This document shows positions 22,043-34,386 of a DNA stretch of 64,000 bases, one piece after another. The position numbers and the translations under genes are program-made. The stretch covers positions 51,169,681 through 51,233,680 of the forward strand of contig CAMTDV010000007.1 in assembly GCA_947069175.1 (NCBI GenBank). Reading direction: 5' to 3'. The notes under the pieces are model-generated. The model was not told the DNA's origin. It saw only the letters and a list, made by a program, of their open reading frames with translations, and made no database searches. The DNA comes from Scalesia atractyloides (taxonomy: Eukaryota > Streptophyta > Magnoliopsida > Asterales > Asteraceae). The number at the start of each line of letters is the position of its first letter. The stretch's first letter is position 1.

Positions 22043-23513
22043 TGTAATGCCCACATTCCATAAAAGTCACAACGTCGGAAGAATTAAAAAAAAATATTAT
22101 CCTTGTAACATAAAGTTTTGACCAAAATGCCCTCAAGTCGAGATTAACAAAACGTCATCATAAAGACTTCTTAATACCATTCAAACAAACTAAAACTACC
22201 ATAGGTTTCAACTTAGTGTTTTTACAAAAGTCACGAGTATGAAATTCATAATTTTACAACCAAAAAGATGTTTTGACCCGTTTAACATTTGAAACATGAC
22301 CAGAAGCGCATTAAGGGGTTAAGGTGTGCTCTTCCCAAGCTCGCCAACTTAAACTTGCGATTTTCCTATCATTCACAATATGAAAACACAATATAGTAAG
22401 TTAGTAACAATAATCACTTAAACTATGTTCATTAGTATCTTGGATTGTTTAACCCGTTTGTACTAAGTCTACATAATGACTATTCCATTCATGTATAATT
22501 CTTTCACCTTATCTCATTTGACAATAAATTATTTTATTTCCAAGAACAATAACCAATTAATCCTATCCATTCTTACCCGTTAATAACGGGTCTATACATA
22601 TCTCTTTCTTACTCATTTTTAATGAGCACTTCACATCTAACTTTTTATTTTGCTATGTTTATATTATCCTTTTTAAGTGGAATCAACATAATGAACGCTA
22701 TTATGATACTCGTATTAAAGTAAACGAAGTTCATATGAACTTACCGCGATCTTGTGCTTCGAGTGCTTTCGATTGGCTTGTATCTCCTTCTTTCTTTACA
22801 CCTATAAGGTGCAACATCGCATTTTTAGTTTCTACAATATTCATCACATAAACATACTTCGACTTTCGATTATATTATTAAATGACCGTATATAAACCCG
22901 TTTTCATACTAATTCATAAAATTAACAAGTTCTAGTATTAAAACCCAACTCCTTCAATTCAAGGCATTTCATCAAACATGTGGTGTGCATATCATCAATT
23001 AAGCATGACTTACAAGTAACTTAAACACATTCTTCCTAGTTTATATATGGATTAACATAATTACCCATTCCTCATCTATCATTATCATAGCCATATATAT
23101 TATGTTTCATTTCAAATTATCTATCAAAATGCTTTCCATAACACTACTACAACTTCAACATTACTCTAATTTATACATGAACATAACTAAACTTCATAAT
23201 TCTTCAATTACATATGGGTTTTATTCTAAATCATCAATATAGTCAAAATCAAGCACATTACAACTCCTACACATTGTTATGAAGTAACATTCATGTTCAA
23301 TTTCATACTATCCTCACAAATCATACATAACCCACTTTATCAAAAATCATTAAATCATGAAATTCAACTTACTTGATGTTAGGAACACTTATGTGAGAAA
23401 AATTCTTTACACATGCATAAATTCTAGCTTCAATTCTCTTTCGATTTGACAGATTTTGTGGATTCTAGGGTTTGCTCTTCTTCTTCTCTGGCTTGGTGGA
23501 TACACACATACAT
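22043..23513 (-). repeat. Shared chromovirus LTR, left part
   Basis: This is the first 1471 bases of an LTR of about 1643 bp. Its end (172 bp) lies at 34387-34558 beyond an inserted element. It corresponds to the complete LTR at 39780-41421. It acts as 5' LTR for copy 1 and 3' LTR for copy 2. Confidence 0.85.
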
Positions 23514-24644
23514 TGTCACACCCCGACCCGCAGCGGAATAAGAGTCGGGGCATAATTGGGTTATCACCAAAGCTCATGATATTTACTAATATGTTTCATA
23601 TTTATTAAAGTCAAGTTACATTTTCAAATATCCAAACATGTGTAAATAAACCAAACATAACAATTCCAAAATCTAAATCATTTTATTCTTCTAGTCCAAT
23701 CCTATGTGTTTCTGGCTGCTGCTGGTTCACCTGTATCATGTGGAAAAATGGTGTTTTTGGGTCAACATAAGTTGGCGAGTGAACCTTATTAGATAAACAT
23801 TTATTAATGATTTACTTATTAGTTTATCAATGAAAAATTGTGCATAATCATAAATGAGCAAATGTAAATAATCAAGCAGTGGCAGATAGCAATTATAACT
23901 ATAACATACAATAACATATGATAGCATACATGAACATACCAACATCATACGATAAATAACATAAATGAAACTGTGCGATCAAGGCTCAATCAAACGGAGC
24001 CGATCGTATTGCATGTACTGAAAGTGAAAATGTCTGTGCGATCAAGGCTCAATCAAACAGAGCCGATCGTATGTGGGCACGCCAGGTTCACGCTCATAAT
24101 GAAATTGGGAACATGCTCAACGCTCATAATGTAATGGGGAGCGGCGGCCTATGAAATTGCATGTACTGAAAATAATAAATTGCATCTAACAATAACTACA
24201 CAACAGTTGAAACAAACTGAATACACATGTTCATGATATGATGTATGCACAATGGTTTAAATATAATATATATAACAAGACACACGATACACCCCAAAAC
24301 GTGATTAAAACGGGGAATTTGTAAAGATTCACTCACATTGGGTGCGTTTGAATGGAGATGATAAGATGCGCACGAGTCGGGAGAGATGAAAAACGAGAAT
24401 TTCTAACCTAAATAATGGCGAAAAAAATATAGTAAATGAGTGGATTTTATTAAGGATTTTAATGGAATTTTTAGATATATTATTGTGAGTTTAAGGCTAT
24501 TTTCTATCTTTAAAAATGTTATTTTTAAGTATTTTTAATTGATTTTTAAATTAAATTAAATAGATAAAAATATAAAAAAATTGTTTATTTTGCATTGACC
24601 GTTGACCGTTAACCTGTTGACCAGTTCGGTCAGTGTGCAAGAAT

Positions 24645-24716
24645 GCGCTGGGTGAGACTCGAACCCGAGACCTCCCGTACGCGTGCACGCAGCTCTACCA
24701 ACTTAGCTACGTGTCT
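24645..24716 (-). repeat. tRNA-like module 1 in the left LTR
   Basis: On the minus strand an A-box-like TAGCTAAGTTGGTAGAGC (TAGCTCAGTTGG in the other LTR) is followed at exact tRNA spacing by a B-box GGTTCGAGTCT. The position-8 T is at 24709 and position 53 at 24664, 45 bases apart. The anticodon and acceptor arms do not pair well, so it is not a working tRNA gene. Confidence 0.7.
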
Positions 24717-24813
24717 AACCCGAAATAATCTTGTTTTTAATTATATTTATATACTAATTCGATTTAACCAAAATTCTTTTAATTTCAAAAACATTTTAAT
24801 TCAACAACCCGGT

Positions 24814-24885
24814 GCCAGTAACAAGTTTCGAACGCGTGACGTGCGACTTAGCGTTGCACACAGTCCACCGCTGGACTGTGTGTCT
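24814..24885 (-). repeat. tRNA-like module 2 in the left LTR
   Basis: The D-arm GTCC...GGAC with A14 and GG at 18-19 is present, and a T-loop CGTTCGAAAC follows at canonical spacing. The head sequence (CACAGTCCAGCGGTGGACTG) is shared with module 3. A complete cloverleaf is not evident. Confidence 0.6.
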
Positions 24886-24984
24886 AACCTGGTTAATATC
24901 TCGGTTTTTATTATACTTAACAACTAACAAAGATTAACCCGGTTCAGTTTTAAACAAAAAGGCATTTTATTACATAGAGAGTAA

Positions 24985-25057
24985 GGCTGGGACAGGATTT
25001 GAACTCGCGCCGTATGCGTATATGTTTGCACACAGTCCACCGCTGGACTGTGTGTCT
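24985..25057 (-). repeat. tRNA-like module 3 in the left LTR
   Basis: It has the same D-arm head as module 2 and a T-loop GAGTTCAAATCC, with spacing one base longer than canonical. It looks like a duplicated copy of module 2 with a different tail. Confidence 0.6.
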
Positions 25058-25912
25058 AACCCGTTCATTATATCGATTTTTATTATACTTATGTTATACT
25101 GCGTCTTCGTCTTCTTCGTTAATTTTACCCAGAAAACCAAGTCTAACTGATTTTAACTGATTCATGTCATTTTCGATTTTTAAACATTATAAGTAATTTA
25201 AAGGTAAAGAATTGAGAGAGTTTGGGGAGAAAGATGTACCGATCAGTTTGTTCACCGAATTCCAGCAGAGGTCCGTCGGTTCTGGAAGTTAACTCTGGCT
25301 GTTAAAATCAATTAACAGGTTTGTTCGATTATTTGAGAAGTTGAGGCACTTAATCAACGTTTAACAGAAGTTTGAAAGGTCATACCAGTTCTCGGTGGGT
25401 TTCCGGAAGTTTCAGAAGTTTTCCGGCGAAGGTAGGATTTTCGATAAACGTTGACTAGGATTGATTCTGATGGTGGAGTTGTGTTAGTGACCGATTAATC
25501 ACATGATTGAAACAAAAAGAGTCGAAGGAATTACCGTGTGGATGTGAGTCTCGGTTTTCCGGCGACTTGCAGAATTTTTCCGGCAAGTTGATTTAAGCTT
25601 CTCCGGTGGACTGTAAGGTTGCGGAAATGTAATTGAAAGTCTTGCAAAGTGTTTTGAGTCGCAGGAGGGGTCTAAGATTGAAGTAATCCGAGAATTGAAA
25701 ACTTTCGGTTATTAAACCGATCCACTTCCGAATTCAAGTTCCATTCACGGCAGCATTGATTGGAATCATCAGTTTATCGGTTATACTAGTTGAATCGCGA
25801 GTATCCAGATCGACTTTGGGTGTTTGATAACCGATTTCAGTTACAATTGGTGAAATCGATTGATTTACCTTAGTCCATAAAATCTATTTGTTTCCTAAAG
25901 ATGACAGAAAAC

Positions 25913-25997
25913 AAACAAGTGGCGGAGTGGTGATGTGTGTGTGTTAAGTCTTTGAAGTTGTAAACCGGCTGACCCGGGTTCGAGTCCCGGCAGCAAC
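25913..25997 (+). repeat. tRNA-like module 4 in the left LTR (opposite strand)
   Basis: TGGCGGAGTGG resembles a class II (Leu/Ser) A box. The T arm CCGGG-TTCGAGT-CCCGG has a perfect five-pair stem, and a T5 run follows at 25998-26002 like a Pol III terminator. The A-to-B distance is 13 longer than in class I tRNAs, fitting a long variable arm. The 5' acceptor strand does not match the 3' one, so it is tRNA-derived rather than a gene. Confidence 0.65.
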
Positions 25998-26181
25998 TTT
26001 TTATTTTTATTTATTTTGTTTTCACTTTTTATCAAATATAATTTTTATAGTTTAGTTTGTTTATTAATTATGTATCATTAAAAATCAAAATAACCATAAA
26101 TATACAACGTGACATTTATAAGTTGATATTCGATTACAAAACGGAGCGGGTTTTGGAAACCTGTTTTTGACAAATGTTACA

Positions 26182-26196
26182 GTATCCCCTACTTTT
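26182..26196 (-). other. Polypurine tract of the nested chromovirus
   Basis: The minus strand reads AAAAGTAGGGGATAC immediately before the 3' LTR, the expected place for plus-strand primer formation. Confidence 0.75.
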
Positions 26197-26218
26197 AGGA
26201 ATTTCGTCCCGAAATTTA

Positions 26219-29200
26219 AGTAGTAGAAGTAGTAGGAAAAAGATGCGGGTATTTTTCGCGCATTGAGTCTTCATGTTCCCAAGTAAACTCAGGTCCCCGT
26301 TTCGACTCTCAGCGTACCCTAACAATTGGGATGCGACTTCGTCGTAAACGTTTCTCCCCGAAGTCCATGATTTCTACTGGTCTTTCAATAAAATGCATAG
26401 ATTCATCAATCTGAATATCTTCCAGAGGAATGTGGAGGTTTTCATCAGCGAGGCACTTCTTCAAGTTTGATACGTGGAATGTGGGATGAATCCTGTTGAG
26501 TTCTTCTGGTAGATCCAGCTTGTATGCTACAGGTCCTACTCTTTCGAGTATCTTGAAAGGTCCTACGTAGCGTGGTGCTAGCTTGCCCTTTTGACCAAAA
26601 CGAACTACTCCCTTCCACGGTGATACTTTTAGAAGTACATGATCCCCAATGTTAAACTCTAAAGGCTTCCGTCGTTTATCTGCATAACTCTTTTGATGAC
26701 TTTGGGCCGCTAAAAGATTGTTTCGGATTTGATGGATCTTGTCTGTGGTTTCTTGGATCAATTCTGGACCAGTGATTTGAGCTTCCCCAATTTCGTGCCA
26801 ACATACAGGAGATCGGCACTTACGACCATATAAGGCTTCAAAAGGTGCCATGCCGATGCTTGAATGATAGCTGTTGTTGTACGAAAATTCAACTAATGGT
26901 AGGTGGGGCGTCCCACTTTCCCTTGAAGTCTATGACACATGCTCGAAGCATATCTTCAAGAGTTTGAATGGTGCGTTCAGATTGACCATCAGTTTGAGGG
27001 TGATAGGCGGTACTGAGATCTAATCGCGTACCCATAGCGGATTGTACTGCTTGCCATGTTCGTGAAGTGAAACGACCATCACGATCAGAAATAATGCTTA
27101 ACGGTACCCCATGTCGGCTTACGATTTCGCTGATATAAATACGAGCAAGCTTTTCGTTCTTGAAATCTTCGCGGATAGGAATAAAGTGAGCTGATTTTGT
27201 AAGTCGGTCAATTATTACCCATATAGTGTCATACCCACCAGAAGTGCGAGGTAACCCGGTAATGAAGTCCATGGTTATATTTTCCTACTTCCATACAGGT
27301 ATTTCAGGTTGGACTAGAAGTCCTGAGGGTCTTTGGTGTTCAGCTTTCACCTTGGAACATGTAAGGCACTTAGAAACAAAAACAGCAATATCCTTCTTCA
27401 TTCCAGGCCACCAATAGGTATATCGTAGGTCTTGATACATCTTATCGGCTCCTGGGTGTATAGAATATCACGTTTTGTGAGCTTCATTCATAAGAATTTC
27501 ACGAAGATTGTTGTGGTTAGGAATCCAGATACGATCTAGGTAGTACAGAATACCGTCAGATTTAGTTTCAATTTTTAGCTCAGCTCCACAGGACATCTCC
27601 TTTCGTACATCATCTTCCGTTATTGAAACGTGTTGACCTTCTCGAATTTGATCTTTAATGTCGGTTATAATTTGCGAACATAGAAGACGAATGGAGTTCG
27701 CATAACCCTTTCGACTAAGTGCATCAGCCACCACATTTGCTTTACCAGGGTGGTATCTAATTTCACAGTCGTAGTCATTTAGAAGTTCAACCCATCTTCG
27801 TTGCCTCATGTTTAACTCCTTTTGATTGAAGATATGTTGAAGACTCTTGTGGTCAGTGTATATTTCACACTTAGTACCATAGAGATAATGTCTCCATATC
27901 TTAAGAGCGAACACAACGGCTCCAAGTTCTAGGTCATGAGTGGTGTAGTTCTTCTCATGCGTCTTGAGTTGTCTCGAAGCATAAGCTATAACTTTTCCTC
28001 TTTGCATTAGAACGCAACCTAATCCTTTCCCTGACGCGTCGCAATAGACCACAAAATCATCACAACCTTCAGGAAGAGTGAGGATTGGTGCATCACAAAG
28101 TTTTTGTTTAAGGGTTTGGAAGGCTTCTTCTTGCTTGGGTCCCCATATGAAAGGTTTTCCCTTATGAGTTAAAGCCGTGAGTGGTACAGCAATGTGAGAG
28201 AAGTTTGAGATGAAACGACGATAATAGCCAGCTAGACCAAGAAAAGATCTTACTTCAGTTGGTGTACGTGGAGCTTGCCATTCTTGTACCGCTTTGATCT
28301 TTGAGGGGTCGACATGTATTCCCTTGTCGTTGACTACATGTCCGAGGAATTGCACCTCTTTTAACCAAAATTCGCATTTGGAGAATTTAGCGTAAAGCTT
28401 TTCATTCTCTAGAAGTGTAAGGATGAGTCGAAGATGACGCTCATGATCAGATTTAGACTTTGAATAAATAAGAATGTCGTCGATGAAGACTATCACAAAT
28501 CGATCAAGATAAGGTTTGCAGACTCTGTTCATTAGGTCCATGAAGACAGCTGGTGCGTTGGTTAAACCAAATGGCATGACCATGAATTCATAATGGCCAT
28601 AACAAGTTCGAAATGCGGTCTTTGGGACGTCTTCTTCATGCACCCTAAGTTGATGATAACCAGATCGAAGGTCGATTTAGGAAAAGTAGCTGGCACCTTG
28701 AAGTTGGTCAAGAAGATCATCAATGCGAGGTAAAGGATAGCGATTCTTGATTGTTAATTTGTTGAGCTCTCTGTAGTCGATGCACATACGAAACGATCCA
28801 TCTTTCTTCTTTACGAACAGAACAGGTGCACCCCAAGGCGATGAACTAGGACGTATGAATCCCTTGTCAGTCAACTCTTGTAATTGACTGGCTAGCTCTT
28901 GCATTTCAGAGGGGGCTAACCTATAAGGAGACTTTGCAACTGGTGTAGCACCAGGTATAAGATCAATACGGAATTCAACTTCTCTAACTGGAGGAAGTCC
29001 TGAAATGTCATCAGGAAAAACTTGCGGGAAGTCTCTTACTGCCGGGATGTCTTCAAGTTTCTTCTCCATCGTTCCCTTGTTGATGATATGAGCTAAAAAC
29101 GCGACATAATTTTTGCGAAGATATTTTTGGGCTTGAAGACGAACATTAAGCTGAGTCCTTTCGACGAGGTTTCTCCAAAGATTCGAAGAGTCTGACCATT

Positions 29201-29641
29201 TGAAAGAGGAATACGTATAAATTTTTCGCAACATACAACTTCTGCCTGATGTTGACTGAGCCAATCCATACCAATTATGATATCAAAACTTGCCAGCTTC
29301 ATAGGAATAAGGTCGACTGAGAAATCGTGGTCGTTTAAGGTGAGTGTACAGTTGCGTATAATAGAGTTTAATGAAACTGGTTTCCCGTCAGCAACTTCTA
29401 CCGTTATGGATTCCATGAGCTTGTCCCGATTTTTGTTTAAGATAGGTTCAAATTCTAAAGACACAAAACTTCTATCCGCACCAGTATCAAATAACATAGA
29501 TGCATATCTACCATTTATAAGGAACGTACCGTTAACCACATTGCCATCAGCTCTAGCCTGATTAGCGTTAATGTTGAAAGCTCTTCCTCTTGCAGGTGGA
29601 GGAGCTTGGTTTGCTTGATTCACCGGGTTGGCTTGGGCCTA
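26219..29641 (-). pseudogene. Nested chromovirus Pol (protease-RT-RNase H-integrase-chromodomain), broken
   Basis: Protease is at 29093-29623 (active site LFDTGADRSFV, flap IIIGMDWLSQHQ). RT runs from 29264 to about 27900 (KKKDGSFRMCIDYRELNK, catalytic FIDDILIYSKS). RNase H has CDASGKGLGCVLMQRG. Integrase has its zinc domain near 27300-27460 and its core at 26889-27272 (Asp in ISDRDGRFTS, Glu in TDGQSERTIQTLEDML). The C-terminal GPF-type domain at 26309-26851 leads into a chromodomain that ends with PHLFP. Breaks seen: stops at 29639-29641, 28677-28679, 27468-27470, 27285-27287 and 26309-26311, and frameshifts near 29160 and 26889. The chromodomain is expected to steer integration toward marked heterochromatin. 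Confidence 0.92.
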
Positions 29642-30888
29642 AGCATGAATAATGTTTACCAACCTTGGACAAGTGTTTCTGAAATGGCTTGGGTCTCCTC
29701 AATTGTAGCAAGCCCGCATTGGTTGACCCATAGGATAATTGGGTTGGTAATATGTTTGGGCTAAATGTTGGGTGGGTGGTAATAGTAGGGGTTGTTGGGC
29801 TTGACCCATTATTGGTTGGTGGGTTTGGGTTGAAGGCTGGTGGCGGTTCGTTCGTTGAGGCATGTGGCAGGTTTGAACAGTATGGCCTGCGCGACCACAG
29901 CCGGTGCAATATTGGCAAGGATGACCAGGAGAATGGTGATATTGGCAATGGTTGCATTTTGGTAACGGGCCAGTGTAAGGTCTTCTGTATGGTGCGGGTG
30001 AAGGTGCAACCTGGGTAATGGGTGCAGCAGGGATATGGGAGTTGGTTTGAGTAACAGCGAAGTTTCTGGTGTTGCGCTTCCTCTTGTTGGCAAACTTAGA
30101 GGAAGAGATGGGATGGTTTGAAGTTTGACCCTCAACAGGGCTTTCTTTTTCTCTTCTTTGAACTTCCCGTTGCGAATTCGGTTCTCGGTCAGTTCAGTTG
30201 CTAGCTCCATAGCAGCTTCAAGTGTTACTGGTGAAACGCTGAGAACTGAATCTTGGATTTTCGAGGGAAGTCCTCGAATATAATGCTCGATCAGAAGATA
30301 AGTTGGGGTGAACAAATTTGGAACCATTTGGTTCAACTCCAAGAACCTCTTGTTATAGGTGGTATGATCACCCTCCTTTTGCTTTAAAGAATGAAATTCG
30401 TCCTCCAACTTTTTAATTTCACTCCTAGGACAGAAACGCCTAGTCATGATTTCCCTTAACTCCTCCCAAGTTAAGGCCATTGCATCTTCAGTTCCCCTCT
30501 TCCCTTTTTCAGTATTCCACCAAGTGAGAGCTACTCCAAATAGTCTCCCGGTGGCGTATCGAACCTTGCGATCCTCAGGACAATCGCAGTTGAGAAAAGT
30601 GTTTTCCATCTCCTCGAACCAGTGGAGGAGAGCAGTGACACCTTCGGTCCCCTCAAATTTAGGAGGATCACAAGATTTGAAATGTTTGTATGAGCACTTG
30701 CTGGTAGGAGGGTTGTCGATGTTCTGGTCATGTTGTTGGGGAGGGTTAGTAGGATTTGTAGTGAGGGCTTGTTGTACTTGGACCACAATGTCAGGCAGTA
30801 TCGTGGCCATTTGTTTCGCAATTTGTGTGGCCAAGCGTTCCTGAGACCTCCCTGATCTTTTACCCCTTCGTTGTTGTCTAGACGACAT
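29642..30888 (-). pseudogene. Nested chromovirus Gag
   Basis: The open frame 29809-30888 starts MSSRQQRRGKRSGRSQE. It contains the Tekay-type Gag core (FKSCDPPKFEGTEGVTALLHWFEEME, YATGRLFGVALTWWN, TRRFCPRSEIKKLEDEF). After a frame change comes a zinc knuckle near 29660-29710, whose second Cys codon is replaced by a stop at 29699-29701. Gag assembles the particle and packages RNA. The core is intact, but the zinc knuckle and the junction to Pol are broken. Confidence 0.88.
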
Positions 30889-31680
30889 CTACAGGAACAT
30901 ACATAAGAAGATTGTGAGTTTATGGTGTCTTTTTAGGTGTCATGTGTCTTTAAGAAAATGAAAATAACATAAATATCAATAATGCAACTACATCCATAGG
31001 ATGTCTTGGGTTCGCTCATGTTGGGCCTCAAATGTCCCCCATACCTTCACCTATATAGTCATGTGGGCCCCCATGGCTATTGGCTTGGTATGATTCACAT
31101 TAGTATTGGCGATTTAACACTTGCATCACCCGAATGCAAACCACGAAATATGTTTACGAGATGTATGGTCGGAATGTGTCCAGGTGTAGACACAATGACA
31201 ACTCAAAGTGGGGTTAGCTCACACGACGTTTGGTATAGCATGCTTTGGCCTAATAGGTACTTCGTACTCTCATCGTTAGTCCCCAGGTAGGCAAACTGGT
31301 CCTTTATTTTGGATTTATACGAATGCCAGCCTAGACAGGACGTTCCGACTACCGGTACTTGTACCCTTCCAGTTACTACATGCCCGTCATGAGAACTCAC
31401 TTTGATGAGATTTGAAAACACAAAAATCATTGTAAAAGCAATCATGATGTGGTGTGTGCTTCCATGGATGTGATATGTTATGAGTATATGATTCATAATA
31501 GGCATTATATGATAATATATACTTATGAACATGCTTGCATAACATTGAATGTAACATTTAACATAAAACATATAAACATCATGAAATTTGTCATGTAACA
31601 CACAAGAATCTTATAAGTTTCTAATCAACTATAGTATAGGCTCTAAGGGTCTAATAACCTATCCTATATCCCTATAGTCA
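30889..31680 (-). other. Leader of the nested chromovirus
   Basis: Untranslated leader between the primer site and the gag start at 30888. I see no ORF of its own and no strong hairpin comparable to the one in the other chromovirus family. Confidence 0.55.
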
Positions 31681-31694
31681 TGGCTCTGATACCA
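31681..31694 (-). other. Primer-binding site of the nested chromovirus
   Basis: The plus strand reads TGGCTCTGATACCA, an exact complement of the initiator-Met tRNA primer site, three bases from the LTR. Confidence 0.9.
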
Positions 31695-32843
31695 ATCTGT
31701 CACACCCCGACCCGCAGCGGAATAAGAGTCAGGGCATAATTGGGTTATCAGCAAAGCTCATGATATTTACTAATATGTTTCATATTTATTAAAGTCAAGT
31801 TACATTTTCAAATATCCAAACATGTCCATACAATACAAAGTAAATAAACCAAACATAACAATCCCAAACTCTAAATCATTTTATTCTTCTAGTCCAATCC
31901 TATGTGTTTCTGGCTGCTGCTGGTTCACCTGTATCATGTGGAAAAATGGGTGTTTTTGGGTCAACATAAGTTGGCGAGTGAACCTTATTAGATAAACATT
32001 TATTAATGATTTACTTATTAGTTTATCAATGAAAAATTGTGCATAATCATAAATGAGCAAATGTAAATAATCAAGCAGTGGCAGATAGCAATCACAACTA
32101 TAACATACAATAACATATGATAGCATACATGAACATACCAACATCATACGATAAATAACATAAATGACACTGTGCGATCAAGGCTCAATCAAACGGACCC
32201 GATCGTATTGCATGTACTGAAAGTGAAAATGTCTGTGCGATCAAGGCTCAATCAAACATAGCCGATCGTATGTGGGCACGCCAGGTTCACGCTCATAATG
32301 AAATTGGGAACATGCTCAACGCTCATAATGTAATGGGAGCGGCGGCCTATGAAATTGCATGTACTGAAAATAATAAATTGCATCTAACAATAACTACACA
32401 ACAGTTGAAACAAACTGAATACACATGTTCATGATATGATGTATGCACAATGGTTTAAATATAATATATATAACAAGACACATGATACACCCCAAAACGT
32501 GATTAAAACGGGGAATTTGTAAAGATTCACTCACATTGGGTGCGTTTGAATGGAGATGATAAGATGCGCACGAGTCGGGAGAGATGAACAACGAGAATTT
32601 CTAACCTAAATAATGGCGAAAAAAATATAGTAAATGAGTGGATTTTATTAAGGCTTTTAATGGAACTTTTAGATATATTATTGTGAGTTTAAGGCTATTT
32701 TCTATCTTTAAAAATGTTATTTTTAAGTATTTTTAATTGATTTTTAAATTAAATTAAATAAATAAAAATATAAAAAAATTGTTTATTTTGCGTTGACCGT
32801 TGACCGTTGACCTGTATGACCGGTTCGGTCAGTGTGCAAGAAT

Positions 32844-33256
32844 GCGCTGGGTGAGACTCGAACCCGAGACCTCCCGTACGCGTGCACGCAGCTCTACCAA
32901 CTGAGCTACGTGTCTAACCCGAAATAATCTTGTTTTTAATTATATTTATATACTAATTCGATTTAACCAAAATTCTTTTAATTTCAAAAACATTTTAATT
33001 CAACAACCCGGTGCCAGTAACAGGTTTCGAACGCGTGACGTGCGACTTAGCGTTGCACACAGTCCACCGCTGGACTCTGTGTCTAACCTGGTTAATATCT
33101 CGGTTTTTATTATACTTAACAACTAACAAAGATTAACCCGGTTCAGTTTTAAACAAAAAGGCATTTTATTACATAGAGAGTAAGGCTGGGACAGGATTCG
33201 AACTCGCGCCGTATGCGTATATGTTTGCACACAGTCCACCGCTGGACTGTGTGTCT
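32844..33256 (-). repeat. tRNA-like modules 1-3 in the right LTR
   Basis: Same three modules as at 24645-25057. Module 1 here has the better A box (TAGCTCAGTTGGTAGAGC). Module 2 has one change in its D-arm head copy (GGACTCTGTG on the plus strand). Confidence 0.7.
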
Positions 33257-34111
33257 AACCCGTTCATTATATCGATTTTTATTATACTTATGTTATACTG
33301 CGTCTTCGTCTTCTTCGTTAATTTTACCCAGAAAACCAAGTCTAACTGATTTTAACTGATTCATGTCATTTTCGATTTTTAAACATTATAAGTAATTTAA
33401 AGGTAAAGAATTGAGAGAGTTTGGGGAGAAAGATGTACCGATCAGTTTGTTCACCGAATTCCGGCAGAGGTCCGTCGGTTCTGGAAGTGAACTCTGGCTG
33501 TTAAAATCAATTAACAGGTTTGTTCGATTATTTGAGAAGTTGAGGCACTTAATCAACGTTTAACAGAAGTTTGAAAGGTCATACCAGTTCTCGGTGGGTT
33601 TCTGGAAGTTTCAAAAGTTTACCGGCGAAGGTAGGATTTTCGACAAACGTTGACTAGGATTGATTCTGATGGTGGAGTTGTGTTAGTTACCGATTAATCA
33701 CATGATTGAAACAGAAAGAGTCGAAGGAATTACCGTGTGGATGTGAGTCTCGGTTTTCTGGCGACTTGCAGAATTTTTCCGGTGAGTTGATTTAAGCTTC
33801 TCCGGTGGACTGTAAGGTTGCGGAAATGTAATTGAAAGTCTTGCAAAGTGTTTTGAGTCGCAGGAGGGGTCTAAGATTGAAGTAATCCGAGAATGGAAAA
33901 CTTTCGGTTATTAAACCGATCCACTTCCGAATTCAAGTTCCATTCACGGCAGCATTGATTGGATTCATCAGTTTATCGGTTATACTAGTTGAATCGCGAG
34001 TATCCAGATCGACTTTGGGTGTTTGATAACCGATTTCAGTTACAATTGGTGAAATCGATTGATTTACCTTAGTCCATAAAATCTATTTGTTTCCTAAAGA
34101 TGACAGAAAAC

Positions 34112-34198
34112 AAACAAGTGGCGGAGTGGTGATGTGTGTGTGTGTTAAGTCTTTGAAGTTGTAAACCGGCTGACCCGGGTTCGAGTCCCGGCAGCAAC
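34112..34198 (+). repeat. tRNA-like module 4 in the right LTR
   Basis: It keeps the perfect T-arm stem and the following T5 run. The GT microsatellite in the middle differs in length from the left LTR copy. Confidence 0.65.
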
Positions 34199-34386
34199 TT
34201 TTTATTTTTATTTATTTTGTTTTCACTTTTTATCAAATATAATTTTTATAGTTTAGTTTGTTTATTAATTATGTATCATTAAAAATCAAAATAACCATAA
34301 ATATACAACATGACATTTATAAGTTGATATTCGATTACAAAACGGAGCGGGTTTTGGAAACCCGTTTTGACAAATGTTACATACAT

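Larger units (their letters stand above)
23514..26181 (-). repeat. Chromovirus 3' LTR (left copy)
   Basis: It starts TGTCACACCCCGACCC and ends AATGTTACA. It contains four tRNA-like modules (24645-24716, 24814-24885, 24985-25057 and 25913-25997) and a repeated TGTGCGATCAAGGCTCAATC phrase around 23970-24070. Confidence 0.93.
23514..34381 (-). mobile_element. Full-length Tekay-like chromovirus (second family), nested insertion
   Basis: The 10,868-bp element lies in minus orientation inside the LTR of the tandem chromoviruses. It is flanked by a perfect TACAT duplication (23509-23513 and 34382-34386). LTRs are 23514-26181 (2668 bp) and 31698-34381 (2684 bp), both TGTCACACC...TGTTACA. The primer site is at 31681-31694 and the polypurine tract at 26182-26196. 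It encodes Gag, protease, RT, RNase H, integrase and a C-terminal chromodomain, but several stops and frameshifts make it inactive. By eye I count about 20 LTR differences over the last 1.5 kb (near 1.3 percent), so it is the youngest datable insertion in the nest. Confidence 0.95.
31698..34381 (-). repeat. Chromovirus 5' LTR (right copy)
   Basis: Nearly identical to 23514-26181, it carries the four tRNA-like modules at 32844-32915, 33013-33084, 33184-33256 (minus) and 34112-34198 (plus). The GT run inside module 4 is two bases longer than in the left copy. Confidence 0.93.

Noticed and set aside
24643..24927. 94-codon plus-strand ORF
   Set aside because: It is the antisense of tRNA-like modules 1 and 2 in a non-coding LTR and has no protein-like pattern.
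24645..25057. Functional tRNA genes on the minus strand
   Set aside because: A- and B-box motifs and spacing are good, but anticodon and acceptor arms do not pair. The modules repeat in both LTRs, so they are tRNA-derived parts of the element.
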